From an uncultured Lachnospiraceae bacterium (GTDB lineage: Bacteria; Bacillota; Clostridia; Lachnospirales; Lachnospiraceae), in NCBI GenBank assembly GCA_934385475.1, contig CAKRPS010000005.1:1-64000 (forward strand): a DNA stretch of 64,000 bases, read 5' to 3'. Of this stretch, positions 9,435-16,811 are shown piece by piece (positions within the stretch are counted from its first letter, which is position 1; each line of letters starts with the position of its first letter). Both the position numbers and the translations under genes were made by a program. The notes below the pieces were generated by a model. The model saw only the letters and a program-made list of their open reading frames with translations. It was not told the origin of the DNA and made no database searches.

Positions 9435-9753
9435 GCTGCTATGAGTGGAGCCTTTTTTGAAACTTTTGTAATTTCAGAAATTTTAAAAAGTTACTCTAAT
9501 CAAGGCTTGGATTATCGTTATTTTGTGTCCTACTATCGTGGAAAAGACAGGAAAAAGACAAATAGAAACGGCATCTTGGTAGAGGAAGAAGCGGAGATTG
9601 ATTTTATCATAGAAAAGGATGGAATACTATATCCTGTAGGAATCAAGAAAAATGGTAAGGTGACAGCGGGGAATGGGAGCGGTAATATGCAATTGTTCTG
9701 CACCGGGGCTTTTGCGGGAAAATGTCTTACAGCTTCCCTACTGGTATCTGTAG
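9435..9753 (+). pseudogene. Remnant of a DUF4143-type AAA ATPase (C-terminal end)
   Basis: AAMSGAFFETFVISEILKSY and YRYFVSYYRGKDRKK are the C-terminal DUF4143 segment of a family of about 400-residue AAA ATPases. The conserved motif AEIDFIIEKDGILYPVGIKK is present. Near 9665-9695 the frame shifts: the expected family ending is read in another frame as AVICNCSAPGLLRENVLQLP and stops at 9751-9753. The ATPase domain is absent and the fragment is fused directly to the VOC remnant, so this is a degraded gene. A 107-residue frame (9441-9764) remains open but its tail is an out-of-frame artefact. Confidence 0.7.
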
Positions 9754-9755
9754 TA

Positions 9756-9765
9756 CAGGACTAAA
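9756..9765 (+). repeat. Right copy of the 10-bp direct repeat
   Basis: CAGGACTAAA, identical to the rpsR stop region at 8706-8715. It is immediately followed by a strong terminator hairpin, as would be expected at the original downstream edge of rpsR. Confidence 0.5.
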
Positions 9766-9766
9766 A

Positions 9767-9801
9767 GGCCACCCACCCGAAAGGGCGGTTGGTCTTTTTT
9801 T
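9767..9801 (+). terminator. Intrinsic terminator before gdpP
   Basis: A 12-position stem (9767-9778 with 9783-9794, ten pairs and two mismatches) closes on a GAAA tetraloop and is followed by a T run. It may be the ancestral terminator of the rpsF operon, now separated from rpsR by the remnant block. Confidence 0.8.
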
Positions 9802-9823
9802 AGTGGCGGAAAATTAGTGGTGA

Positions 9824-9832
9824 TGCTATAAT
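9824..9832 (+). promoter_or_regulatory. Extended -10 promoter for gdpP
   Basis: TGCTATAAT at 9824-9832 is a perfect extended -10 element; the region 17 bases upstream is a poor -35. Transcription would begin near 9839, which favours the downstream translation start at 9896. Confidence 0.55.
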
Positions 9833-9895
9833 AGGGATGTTGTAACAGAAATGGCAGAAAAAGAATTCTGCGTAGAGACTCAGGTAGGATGGATC

Positions 9896-11953
9896 ATGAA
9901 GAATAGTGTCAAATTAAAGGGGAGAATGAAATCATATCTGCAATCTTCCCTGTATCTTGGGTTCCTGCTGATTGCAGTGGATATTTTGATTTATATGATG
10001 GATTACCGGGCCGGTCTTGTTCTGAGCGGCTTTATTGTATTTTACATTGCCATTATCTTATCTATGATGCTGTACAATAAGCCTATTATTATGAATGAGC
10101 TGGTCAGCTTTGCGACGCAGTATGGACAGATTCAGCGAAGGCTGCTGCGGGATCTTGAGCTGCCGCATGCACTTTTGGATGACAACGGTAAAGTTATCTG
10201 GACGAATATTGCATTCGAGAAAGTGGTCCATCAGGAGAAGGGATACCACAAATCGATTACAGCGTTGTTCCCATCTATTACGAAAGACAAGCTGCCGGGA
10301 TATGGCGGAGAGGATGAAGTCGAGTTTGACATAGACTATGAATCCGGGAATTATATTGCGAAGCTAAAGAAGATCTCGTTGAAAGAGATGGCAGAAAACA
10401 GCGACATTATTGAAGCGAAGGGGTATGATGGATACCTCATTGCGTTGTATCTGTTTGATGAAACGGCTTTAAAGATAGCACTGCGCGAGGTAGACAACCA
10501 GTCTCTGGCAGTAGGGCTTATCTATCTGGATAATTACGAAGAGGCATTGCAGAGCGTGGAAGAGGTACGCCGTTCGCTGTTGATCGCCCTGATCGATCGA
10601 AAGGTAAACAAGTACATTGCGGCGATGGATGGTATCTGCAAGAAGCTGGAGAAGGACAAATACTTTGTCATTATGCGAAAAGAAGCTGTGGCCCAGCTGC
10701 AGGAGAGCCGGTTTGACCTGCTTGAGGATGTCAAGACAGTCAATATCGGAAATGAGATGGCGGTCACGATCAGTATCGGAGTCGGCCTTGGCGGTCTGAG
10801 TTATGCCCAGAACTATGAGTTTGCGCGCAATGCGATTGATATTGCACTTGGACGTGGTGGAGATCAGGCGGTTGTCAAGGTACCGGAGAATGTGATCTAC
10901 TATGGTGGTAAGAGCCAGCAGGTAGAGAAGAGCACCCGTGTCAAGGCAAGGGTGAAGGCACATGCGTTGAAGGAAATCATATCCGTCAAGGATGAAGTAT
11001 ATGTCATGGGGCACCGTATGGGAGACGTGGACAGTTTCGGAGCGTCTGTCGGCATATACCGGATAGCGAAAACACTGGATAAGAGAGCACATATCGTACT
11101 GGATGACGTTACGTCGTCTATGCGGCCTTTGGTGGAGCTTTTCCAGAATAACAGTGACTACGAGGAAGATATGATCATCAACAATGCGCAGGCGTTGGAG
11201 ATGGTTGGAAATAATGCGGTTCTTGTGGTTGTAGATGTCAATAAGCCAAGTATCACGGAATGTCCGGATCTGTTAAAGCGGTGTAAGTCGATCGTAGTTC
11301 TGGATCACCACAGACAGGGAACGGAAATTATCGAGAATGCAACGTTGTCTTATATTGAGGCCTATGCGTCCTCGGCCTGCGAGATGGTTTCTGAGGTATT
11401 GCAGTATATCAGCGACAACCTGAAGCTTCGTTCCGAGGAAGCGGACTGTATGTACTCCGGTATTATGATCGACACCAGCAACTTTATGACCAAAACGGGA
11501 GTCAGAACCTTTGAGGCTGCGGCATATCTGCGGAGAAACGGTGCGGATGTCACAAGAGTAAGAAAGATGTTCCGTGACAATGCGGCTGAGTATAAGGCGA
11601 AGGCGGATGCGGTAAGTCAGGCGGAAATATATCGGAACTCCTATGCGATATCGGTGTGCCAGAGTGAGGGACTTGAATCCCCTACTGTGGTGGGAGCACA
11701 GGCTGCCAATGAATTATTGAATATCAGGGGCATTAAGGCAAGCTTCGTACTGACTTTATATAATGAAGTGGTATATGTGAGTGCAAGATCGATCGATGAA
11801 GTGAATGTACAGATCATCATGGAGAGAATGGGTGGCGGCGGCCATCTGAATATTGCAGGTACGCAGATTTCCGGAGGAACTGTAGAGGATGGTATAGAAA
11901 CCATTAAGAAGACCCTCGATGCCATGATAGCAGAGGGTGAACTGGAAGAATAA
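9896..11953 (+). CDS. gdpP: c-di-AMP phosphodiesterase GdpP (YybT)
   Basis: GdpP hydrolyses c-di-AMP to pApA. Domain order is two N-terminal transmembrane segments (about residues 15-60), a PAS-like region, a degenerate GGDEF domain, then DHH and DHHA1 domains. Catalytic motifs visible are [34 protein letters not shown] and the DHHA1 [10 protein letters not shown]. The frame is open from ATG 9851 (700 residues), but that codon is only about 12 bases from the likely transcription start and has no ribosome binding site; ATG 9896 (685 residues) has a modest AGGATGG. It heads gdpP-rplI-dnaB and opposes CdaA encoded at 893. Confidence 0.93.
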   Translation: MKNSVKLKGRMKSYLQSSLYLGFLLIAVDILIYMMDYRAGLVLSGFIVFYIAIILSMMLYNKPIIMNELVSFATQYGQIQRRLLRDLELPHALLDDNGKVIWTNIAFEKVVHQEKGYHKSITALFPSITKDKLPGYGGEDEVEFDIDYESGNYIAKLKKISLKEMAENSDIIEAKGYDGYLIALYLFDETALKIALREVDNQSLAVGLIYLDNYEEALQSVEEVRRSLLIALIDRKVNKYIAAMDGICKKLEKDKYFVIMRKEAVAQLQESRFDLLEDVKTVNIGNEMAVTISIGVGLGGLSYAQNYEFARNAIDIALGRGGDQAVVKVPENVIYYGGKSQQVEKSTRVKARVKAHALKEIISVKDEVYVMGHRMGDVDSFGASVGIYRIAKTLDKRAHIVLDDVTSSMRPLVELFQNNSDYEEDMIINNAQALEMVGNNAVLVVVDVNKPSITECPDLLKRCKSIVVLDHHRQGTEIIENATLSYIEAYASSACEMVSEVLQYISDNLKLRSEEADCMYSGIMIDTSNFMTKTGVRTFEAAAYLRRNGADVTRVRKMFRDNAAEYKAKADAVSQAEIYRNSYAISVCQSEGLESPTVVGAQAANELLNIRGIKASFVLTLYNEVVYVSARSIDEVNVQIIMERMGGGGHLNIAGTQISGGTVEDGIETIKKTLDAMIAEGELEE

Positions 11954-11966
11954 GGGAGGAATCAGA

Positions 11967-12413
11967 ATGAAGATTATTTTATTGGAAGATGTAAAATCAC
12001 TTGGGAAAAAGGGCGAGATCGTCAATGTAAATGACGGATATGCCAGAAACTATGTGCTCCCGAAGAAACTGGGTGTGGAGGCAAATTCAGCCCATATGAA
12101 TGATCTGAAGCTCCAGAAGGCGAATGCCGAAAAGGTGGCACAGGAGCAGCTGGAAGCAGCGCAGGAACTTGCAAAGGTGCTTGAAACAAAGGAAGTCGTG
12201 CTCAAAATGAAATCGGGAGAAGGCGGAAGGGCTTTCGGCTCTGTCTCTTCCAAGGAAATCGCAGTGGCTGCCAAGACACAGTGCGGACTGGAAATCGATA
12301 AGAAAAAGATTCAGCTTCAGGACCCGATCAAGGCACTGGGGGTATATGAGGTAAATGTGAAGCTTCATACGAAGGTTATGGGGAAACTGAAAGTTAAGGT
12401 TGTAGAGGAATAA
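11967..12413 (+). CDS. rplI: Ribosomal protein bL9
   Basis: [20 protein letters not shown] followed by [16 protein letters not shown] is the L9 N-terminal signature. The 148-residue length and long central helix are typical. AGGGAGGA at 11953-11960 with 6-base spacing identifies ATG 11967 rather than the upstream in-frame ATG at 11937. It follows gdpP after 13 bases and precedes dnaB, a common Firmicutes order. Confidence 0.96.
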   Translation: MKIILLEDVKSLGKKGEIVNVNDGYARNYVLPKKLGVEANSAHMNDLKLQKANAEKVAQEQLEAAQELAKVLETKEVVLKMKSGEGGRAFGSVSSKEIAVAAKTQCGLEIDKKKIQLQDPIKALGVYEVNVKLHTKVMGKLKVKVVEE

Positions 12414-12462
12414 AATCAAAAGAAACGGTTGCGGACCGAAAAAGAACAGGAGATGACATACT

Positions 12463-13809
12463 TTGGAAGAAGCATTATTGAAAAGAATATTGCCTCATAA
12501 TATGGAGGCGGAGCAGTCTGTCGTCGGTTCTATGTTTATGGATCGCGAAGCGATCGTGGTGGCATCCGAGATCGTGCAGGGAGAAGATTTCTACAACAAA
12601 CAGTACGGTATTATGTTTGATGTTATGGTAGAGCTAAACGACGAGGGCAGACCGGTCGATCTTGTCACCCTCCAGGATCGCCTGCGGGAAAAGGATGTTC
12701 CGCCGGAGGTTTACAGCGTTGAATATTTAAAGGAACTGGTGACATCCGTTCCGACTTCTGCAAACATCAAATATTATGCGGGCATTGTGGCGGAGAAGTC
12801 TACACTGCGCCGTCTGATCCGTCTGAATGAGGAAATTGCCAATAACTGTTATGTCGGAAAGGAAAGTCTTGAGGACATATTGGCAGATACTGAAAAGAGA
12901 GTATTCGATCTGGTGCAGAGAAGAAACACCGGAGAATTCGTGCCGATCAGGCAGGTTGTCATGAATGCCATGGATAATATTGAGAAGGCTTCCCACAATC
13001 AGGGAAATGTGACCGGTGTGGCAACCGGCTTTTTGGATCTGGATTACAAGACGGCAGGTATGCAGCCGTCCGACCTGATTCTGGTGGCGGCACGTCCTTC
13101 CATGGGAAAGACGGCTTTTGTCTTAAATGTCGCGCAATATGTGGCTTTTCGTCAAAATAAGACAGTTGCCATTTTCAGTCTGGAAATGTCGAAGGAACAG
13201 CTCGTAAACCGTCTGTTCGCCATGGAATCCAAGGTGGATTCCCAGCATTTACGAACTGGAGATCTTTCGGATACGGAGTGGGAGAAGCTGATTGAGAGTG
13301 CGGGAGTGATTGGCAAATCGAATCTGATCATCGATGACACACCCGGCATCAGCATCTCGGAACTGAGATCAAAATGCCGTAAGTATAAACTGGAACACAA
13401 TCTGGAAATGATCATCATTGACTACCTGCAGTTGATGTCCGGCAATGGAAAGTCTACGGACTCCAGACAGCAGGAGATTTCGGATATATCACGATCGCTG
13501 AAGGCTTTGGCGAGAGAGCTTCATGTGCCTGTTATTGCGCTTTCACAGCTCAGCCGTGCGGTGGAGCAGAGACCGGATCACAGACCGATGTTGTCCGACC
13601 TGCGTGAGTCGGGAGCAATCGAGCAGGATGCCGACGTGGTCATGTTCATCTACCGTGACGATTACTATAATAAGGATACGGAGAAAAAGGGAATTGCCGA
13701 GATTATCATTGCCAAACAGAGAAACGGCCCGATCGGTACGGTAGAGCTGGTATGGCTTCCTGATTTCACCAAATTTGCCAATCTGGATTACCGGCCGATG
13801 AATTCCTAG
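12463..13809 (+). CDS. dnaB: Replicative DNA helicase DnaB
   Basis: This 448-residue hexameric helicase unwinds DNA at the fork. It has the N-terminal primase-interacting domain (PHNMEAEQSVVGSM), Walker A ARPSMGKTAF near residue 207, Walker B IIIDYLQLM and the C-terminal DLRESGAIEQDADVV. It starts with TTG at 12463, with AGGAG 10 bases before it. No intein is inserted. Its loader proteins DnaD and DnaC are encoded at 37-38 kb in this window. Confidence 0.97.
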   Translation: MEEALLKRILPHNMEAEQSVVGSMFMDREAIVVASEIVQGEDFYNKQYGIMFDVMVELNDEGRPVDLVTLQDRLREKDVPPEVYSVEYLKELVTSVPTSANIKYYAGIVAEKSTLRRLIRLNEEIANNCYVGKESLEDILADTEKRVFDLVQRRNTGEFVPIRQVVMNAMDNIEKASHNQGNVTGVATGFLDLDYKTAGMQPSDLILVAARPSMGKTAFVLNVAQYVAFRQNKTVAIFSLEMSKEQLVNRLFAMESKVDSQHLRTGDLSDTEWEKLIESAGVIGKSNLIIDDTPGISISELRSKCRKYKLEHNLEMIIIDYLQLMSGNGKSTDSRQQEISDISRSLKALARELHVPVIALSQLSRAVEQRPDHRPMLSDLRESGAIEQDADVVMFIYRDDYYNKDTEKKGIAEIIIAKQRNGPIGTVELVWLPDFTKFANLDYRPMNS

Positions 13810-13894
13810 GGAATTTTGTGCGATAAAATAAACTGGAATTATAAGGAATTTTATAGTAAAGTAAAACATAAGATAAGAGAATGATCCCGCATAC

Positions 13895-13930
13895 AAAAGA
13901 GACAAGCTTAGGTGGCCTGACTCTTTTTTT
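13895..13930 (+). terminator. Intrinsic terminator after dnaB
   Basis: AAAAGAG (13895-13901) pairs with CTCTTTT (13921-13927), with an inner stem TTAGG/CCTGA and an asymmetric bulge, ending in a T run. It would end the gdpP-rplI-dnaB transcript. Confidence 0.65.
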
Positions 13931-13966
13931 AGGGCAAAACTGGTACGAATAGAAATGGGGAGCAAT

Positions 13967-14725
13967 ATGGAACAGACAATTTATTACATTTCAGAAGCGG
14001 CACAGAAGGTTCAGGTGGAGAGTCATGTTCTTCGATACTGGGAAGATGAGTTAAAGCTTCCGATCCATCGGAATGAAATGGGACATCGATGCTATACGGA
14101 GCAGAATATTGAGCAGTTGAAAGAAATTAAGACATTGAAAGAACAGGGGCTTCAGTTGAAGGCCATTAAAGCGATTCTGGGAAAGGGAGAAAACACTATT
14201 TTGGACAAGGCACAAAAATATATTGTTTCATTGTCGAAAGATCCTGATCCGGAGAAGACAGTCATCTATCCGGTGGAAGAGACAAAGGAGGAAAGCGCTG
14301 TGGATATCACCAAGCAGGCAGGACAGGCAGCAGCTTTGCAGGAACGCGTAAAGTGCATGAAGGAAAAGGCAGAGGCGGAGGTGTGTGTGCTGCCACAGAG
14401 TGTAGAGAACAAAGAGCCTTCTGTCTGCGAAAAGGAGATTGTGCGGGAAGAGGGAGTAAATGAAAAGGCTGCAAGACTTCAGCTTTTGCTCCAGCATATG
14501 ATCACGGACGCCGTAAAGAGTGCAAACCGGGAATTGTGTACCGATGTCAAGGACAGTATTTTGAAGGAACTTGACTATCAATTCCGTATGCAGGAGGAAC
14601 GGGATGACGAACGGTGGAAAAAAGAGGAGGAGCATTACCGGAAGATCGACGAGATGATCCGTGAGCGTCATGCATTCAAAGAAAAACCGAAAAAAGAAAA
14701 GAAAAAATCCCCGATCAGTTTCTGA
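13967..14725 (+). CDS. MerR-family regulator with coiled-coil tail
   Basis: The N-terminal helix-turn-helix IYYISEAAQKVQVESHVLRY and WEDELKLPIHRNEMGHRCYT are typical of MerR proteins. The remaining 170 residues are charged and helical, rich in Glu and Lys, with no metal-binding cysteines at the usual MerR effector positions. The protein ends in a basic EKPKKEKKKSPISF. GGGGAG at 13957-13962 lies just before ATG 13967, which I prefer over ATG 13955. Similar MerR-plus-coil proteins occur beside dnaB in Clostridia, but the target is unknown. Confidence 0.8.
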   Translation: MEQTIYYISEAAQKVQVESHVLRYWEDELKLPIHRNEMGHRCYTEQNIEQLKEIKTLKEQGLQLKAIKAILGKGENTILDKAQKYIVSLSKDPDPEKTVIYPVEETKEESAVDITKQAGQAAALQERVKCMKEKAEAEVCVLPQSVENKEPSVCEKEIVREEGVNEKAARLQLLLQHMITDAVKSANRELCTDVKDSILKELDYQFRMQEERDDERWKKEEEHYRKIDEMIRERHAFKEKPKKEKKKSPISF

Positions 14726-14734
14726 CCGGGGATT
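14706..14734. terminator. Bidirectional terminator between merR and ferredoxin
   Basis: A 13-position stem (14706-14718 with 14722-14734, one mismatch) has an A run on its left and a T-rich stretch on its right, so it can stop both the plus-strand merR transcript and the minus-strand ferredoxin transcript. It overlaps the merR stop codon. Confidence 0.8.
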
Positions 14735-14747
14735 GTCTTTCGTGTAA

Positions 14748-14918
14748 TTAACCCTGAGAAATAGAACCTGTAGGGCATGTACCTGCACAAGAACCGCAAT
14801 CGATACATTTTGTTGCATCGATCTCGAACTTACCATCTCCCATGCTGATAGCTCCAACAGGGCACTGTGCCTCACAAGCACCACAAGCTACACAAGCGTC
14901 GCTGATAACAAATGCCAT
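14748..14918 (-). CDS. Small 2[4Fe-4S] ferredoxin
   Basis: A 56-residue clostridial-type ferredoxin with two cluster motifs, CVACGACEAQCP and CIDCGSCAGTCP. It carries single electrons for anaerobic redox enzymes. The frame extends to 14987, but CCTCC at 14927-14931 (GGAGG on the coding strand) 8 bases before the ATG at 14918 fixes the start. It is monocistronic, bounded by a bidirectional terminator, and has an inverted repeat in its leader. Confidence 0.95.
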   Translation of the reverse strand: MAFVISDACVACGACEAQCPVGAISMGDGKFEIDATKCIDCGSCAGTCPTGSISQG

Positions 14919-14955
14919 GATCGTATCCTCCTTAATATAAATGATTAGACTATGT

Positions 14956-15025
14956 GAGATTGACAACAAATTATCAATCTCTTGCATTCTATTTTAATAT
15001 AAAACCTATGAATATACAAGTGCAA
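14956..15025 (-). promoter_or_regulatory. Ferredoxin promoter and inverted repeat
   Basis: On the minus strand TTGCAC (15020-15025) and TATATT (14996-15001) are 18 bases apart. Downstream, GAGATTGA (14956-14963) and TCAATCTC (14974-14981) form a perfect 8-base inverted repeat with a 10-base spacer, placed in the leader between promoter and start codon. It could be a regulator site or an mRNA hairpin; the regulator is not identifiable. Confidence 0.45.
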
Positions 15026-15166
15026 AAGTTGGAAAATATCTTGCACGAAAGGAATTTTACGCTTATACTAAAAGCGTCTCGTGGGAATGAGAAAAAAGAT
15101 CCGGGACATACTACAGTATAAATGGTAGAAAACATAATACCAAGATTATCATATGGAGGAAAGTTT

Positions 15167-15367
15167 ATGGGACAGATCAGCAAGGATACAACAATCGGTG
15201 AGGCACTTAGAATTAATATGGATATTGCTCCGGTACTGATGGAGATCGGCATGCATTGCCTCGGATGCCCGTCTGCCCAGGGAGAAACTCTGGAAGAAGC
15301 AGCAATGGTACACGGAATACCGGTGGAAGATCTTATGGCTAAGATCGATGCTGTTACAGGCGCGTAA
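15167..15367 (+). CDS. DUF1858 small protein
   Basis: A 66-residue protein with the DUF1858 signature: [20 protein letters not shown] then [20 protein letters not shown]. The paired cysteines in HCLGCP suggest metal binding or redox activity. The family is common in anaerobes and often accompanies hybrid cluster or iron-sulfur proteins; its exact role is not known to me. GGAGG at 15155-15159 with 7-base spacing fixes the start. Confidence 0.88.
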   Translation: MGQISKDTTIGEALRINMDIAPVLMEIGMHCLGCPSAQGETLEEAAMVHGIPVEDLMAKIDAVTGA

Positions 15368-15388
15368 GCCACACAGATAAAGGCTATA

Positions 15389-15425
15389 AAAAAGGTTGGT
15401 ACCGGATGACGGGACCAACCTTTTT
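15389..15425. terminator. Bidirectional terminator between DUF1858 gene and mecA
   Basis: A 12-base perfect stem (15389-15400 with 15414-15425), with A-rich left and T-rich right ends, lies between two convergent genes and can terminate both. Confidence 0.85.
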
Positions 15426-15437
15426 ACATACATTCCA

Positions 15438-16190
15438 TTAAATATTTGCCAGCGATGCAAGAGCATCTTCCCTGATGAGCGGATCAAAATGTTCTTCCAG
15501 ATGTGCTCTGGCTGTATTTGCCGACCGCATGGGCTGTCCGTACTCGGAAGCAATATTGCAAAGACGGTTGTACTGCGAGGCGGAGGCACTGCCAATTTCC
15601 AGAAACAGGAGATAGGTGCCGGCCTGGGTATCCTTATACAAAGAACTGGAGATCCCTGATAGATTGGCCACGTGAGCCAGACGTATCACTTCGTTCAGTG
15701 TCCGGAAAGAAAATACCTGATCACCTGCGTTTACCGTTTCGCGTTTTCCGTCGGACGGAGCGGGAGAAGCAGTAGTTTCCACGTTTTCGGTGTCTTCGGA
15801 GCTGCTGAGTTTACGCAGCATATTCAGGACATCATCGGCTCCGTCTGCAAAGCCGTCGAGAAGTTCTTCCTCTTCGACGATATCCTCATCCTCATCGTGT
15901 ACAGAAGGGGAAAACTTGGAAAATCTAGTATCGAGCTCCTCAGGATCTTCAACCTTGGTGATAATGAGCACGATACATTCCGCATTGAGGGGAATCGCTT
16001 CTATCATAAGGGGAATATCTTCTGCCTCGAAGCCACATTCATAAGCAGCCTGCTGCATCATTTCCCGGAAAAGGTTCTTAGCCTTATCAGTTCCGTATGC
16101 CAGTTCACTGATTTTTATCTCTCTGTTGGCCAGATCTTCACGTGTAAGTGTACAACGGATCTGGTGATCATTTACTTTTTCTATTTTCAT
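15438..16190 (-). CDS. mecA: Adaptor protein MecA
   Basis: MecA delivers substrates to the ClpCP protease. The 250-residue protein has the N-terminal MKIEKVNDHQIRCTLTREDL domain that binds substrates, an acidic linker (EDEDIVEEEELLDGF, about residues 100-115) and a C-terminal ClpC-binding domain with YLLFLEIGSASASQYNRLCN. The length and order match Firmicutes MecA. It is convergent with the DUF1858 gene, and its promoter lies in 16200-16250. Confidence 0.92.
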   Translation of the reverse strand: MKIEKVNDHQIRCTLTREDLANREIKISELAYGTDKAKNLFREMMQQAAYECGFEAEDIPLMIEAIPLNAECIVLIITKVEDPEELDTRFSKFSPSVHDEDEDIVEEEELLDGFADGADDVLNMLRKLSSSEDTENVETTASPAPSDGKRETVNAGDQVFSFRTLNEVIRLAHVANLSGISSSLYKDTQAGTYLLFLEIGSASASQYNRLCNIASEYGQPMRSANTARAHLEEHFDPLIREDALASLANI

Positions 16191-16215
16191 GAATTATCAC
16201 ATCCTTTTTGATTAC

Positions 16216-16247
16216 AAGTATCTTAATACTTAGCGGATATTTTCGTC
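16216..16247 (-). promoter_or_regulatory. Candidate mecA promoter with palindrome
   Basis: On the minus strand TTGACG (16242-16247) resembles a -35 box, although the matching -10 is weak. AAGTAT (16216-16221) and ATACTT (16226-16231) form a perfect 6-base inverted repeat with a 4-base spacer exactly where the -10 and start would be, so it may be an operator. Weak evidence. Confidence 0.3.
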
Positions 16248-16298
16248 AATACCGCGAAGAAAGTGTTTAAAAAATTTTCATAATTTTGAAGAAAATAC

Positions 16299-16327
16299 TT
16301 GCTTTTTGTAAAAATTACAGATATAGT
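16299..16327 (+). promoter_or_regulatory. Promoter of a candidate small RNA
   Basis: TTGCTT (16299-16304) and TATAGT (16322-16327) are exactly 17 bases apart. Predicted initiation near 16334 coincides with the 5' arm of a closing stem of a structured stretch. Confidence 0.6.
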
Positions 16328-16333
16328 CAAAAT

Positions 16334-16473
16334 GTAAGATGTCTCCGGGCAGTATGCTCAGAAGGGAGGCAAAGCGTATAAATCATAAATAACATCTACT
16401 TCTTCGCAAGATCACAGGGAAGAAGGTCTTACAGGTCAGGTGCCTGGTCAGAAATCGTATCTTATTTCTTTTT
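16334..16473 (+). ncRNA. Candidate free-standing structured RNA, about 140 nt
   Basis: The stretch starts at the predicted transcription start. GTAAGAT (16334-16340) pairs with ATCTTAT (16459-16465), CCGGGC (16345-16350) with GCCTGG (16442-16447), and ACTTCTTC (16398-16405) with GAAGAAGGT (16419-16427, one bulged G). A pyrimidine-rich run with six T follows the closing stem. No coding frame with a ribosome binding site lies inside or directly after it. The closing stem, open middle and apical hairpin recall 6S RNA, but it is shorter than usual and I could not match conserved 6S or SRP motifs, so identity is open. Confidence 0.45.
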
Positions 16474-16776
16474 TCACAAATTATAATTCACAGGGAATGA
16501 GAAGGTTATACAGTTATTTTATATTTCAGCGCGTCCGGGATATCTTTTGTGTTCTGCTTTTTTGTTTTCATCCGCAACGGCTGCCTACTGTTATCATATG
16601 CGGTTAGTATATCACGATACTTTCTTTTGGACGCAATTTGTGACAGTGGATACAAAGACATGTCGGGAAGTCCCCGCTTCGCATCGACGGTCGGGCCGGA
16701 GAAAGACGTAAATTGGCTTTTTATGCGGAATACAATGGAAAAATGTCAGATTACTGATGACTGTGGCAGAATAGTT
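16474..16776. other. Intergenic stretch with nothing recognisable
   Basis: A 76-codon open frame (16549-16779) is present but has no ribosome binding site and no recognisable protein pattern. No repeats or strong hairpins were seen apart from short GC-rich patches. Confidence 0.5.
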
Positions 16777-16785
16777 TGATATAAT
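16777..16785 (+). promoter_or_regulatory. Extended -10 promoter for the GH18 gene
   Basis: TGATATAAT at 16777-16785 is a perfect extended -10 element, 27 bases before ATG 16812, with AAAGGAG at 16797-16803 as ribosome binding site. Confidence 0.6.
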
Positions 16786-16811
16786 AGGACGGTCAGAAAG
16801 GAGCTGGAAAA

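Noticed and set aside
9441..9764. Intact 107-residue gene
   Set aside because: Its last 35 codons are out of frame with the DUF4143 family end, which is found in another frame, so it is a frameshifted remnant.
12463..13809. Intein in dnaB
   Set aside because: The helicase reads through at normal length with all motifs contiguous.
16334..16473. SRP RNA
   Set aside because: It has GGTCAGGT but lacks the GGAAGCAGCC loop that SRP RNA requires.
16549..16779. 76-codon open frame before the GH18 gene
   Set aside because: No ribosome binding site and no recognisable protein features; it also overlaps the promoter of the next gene.
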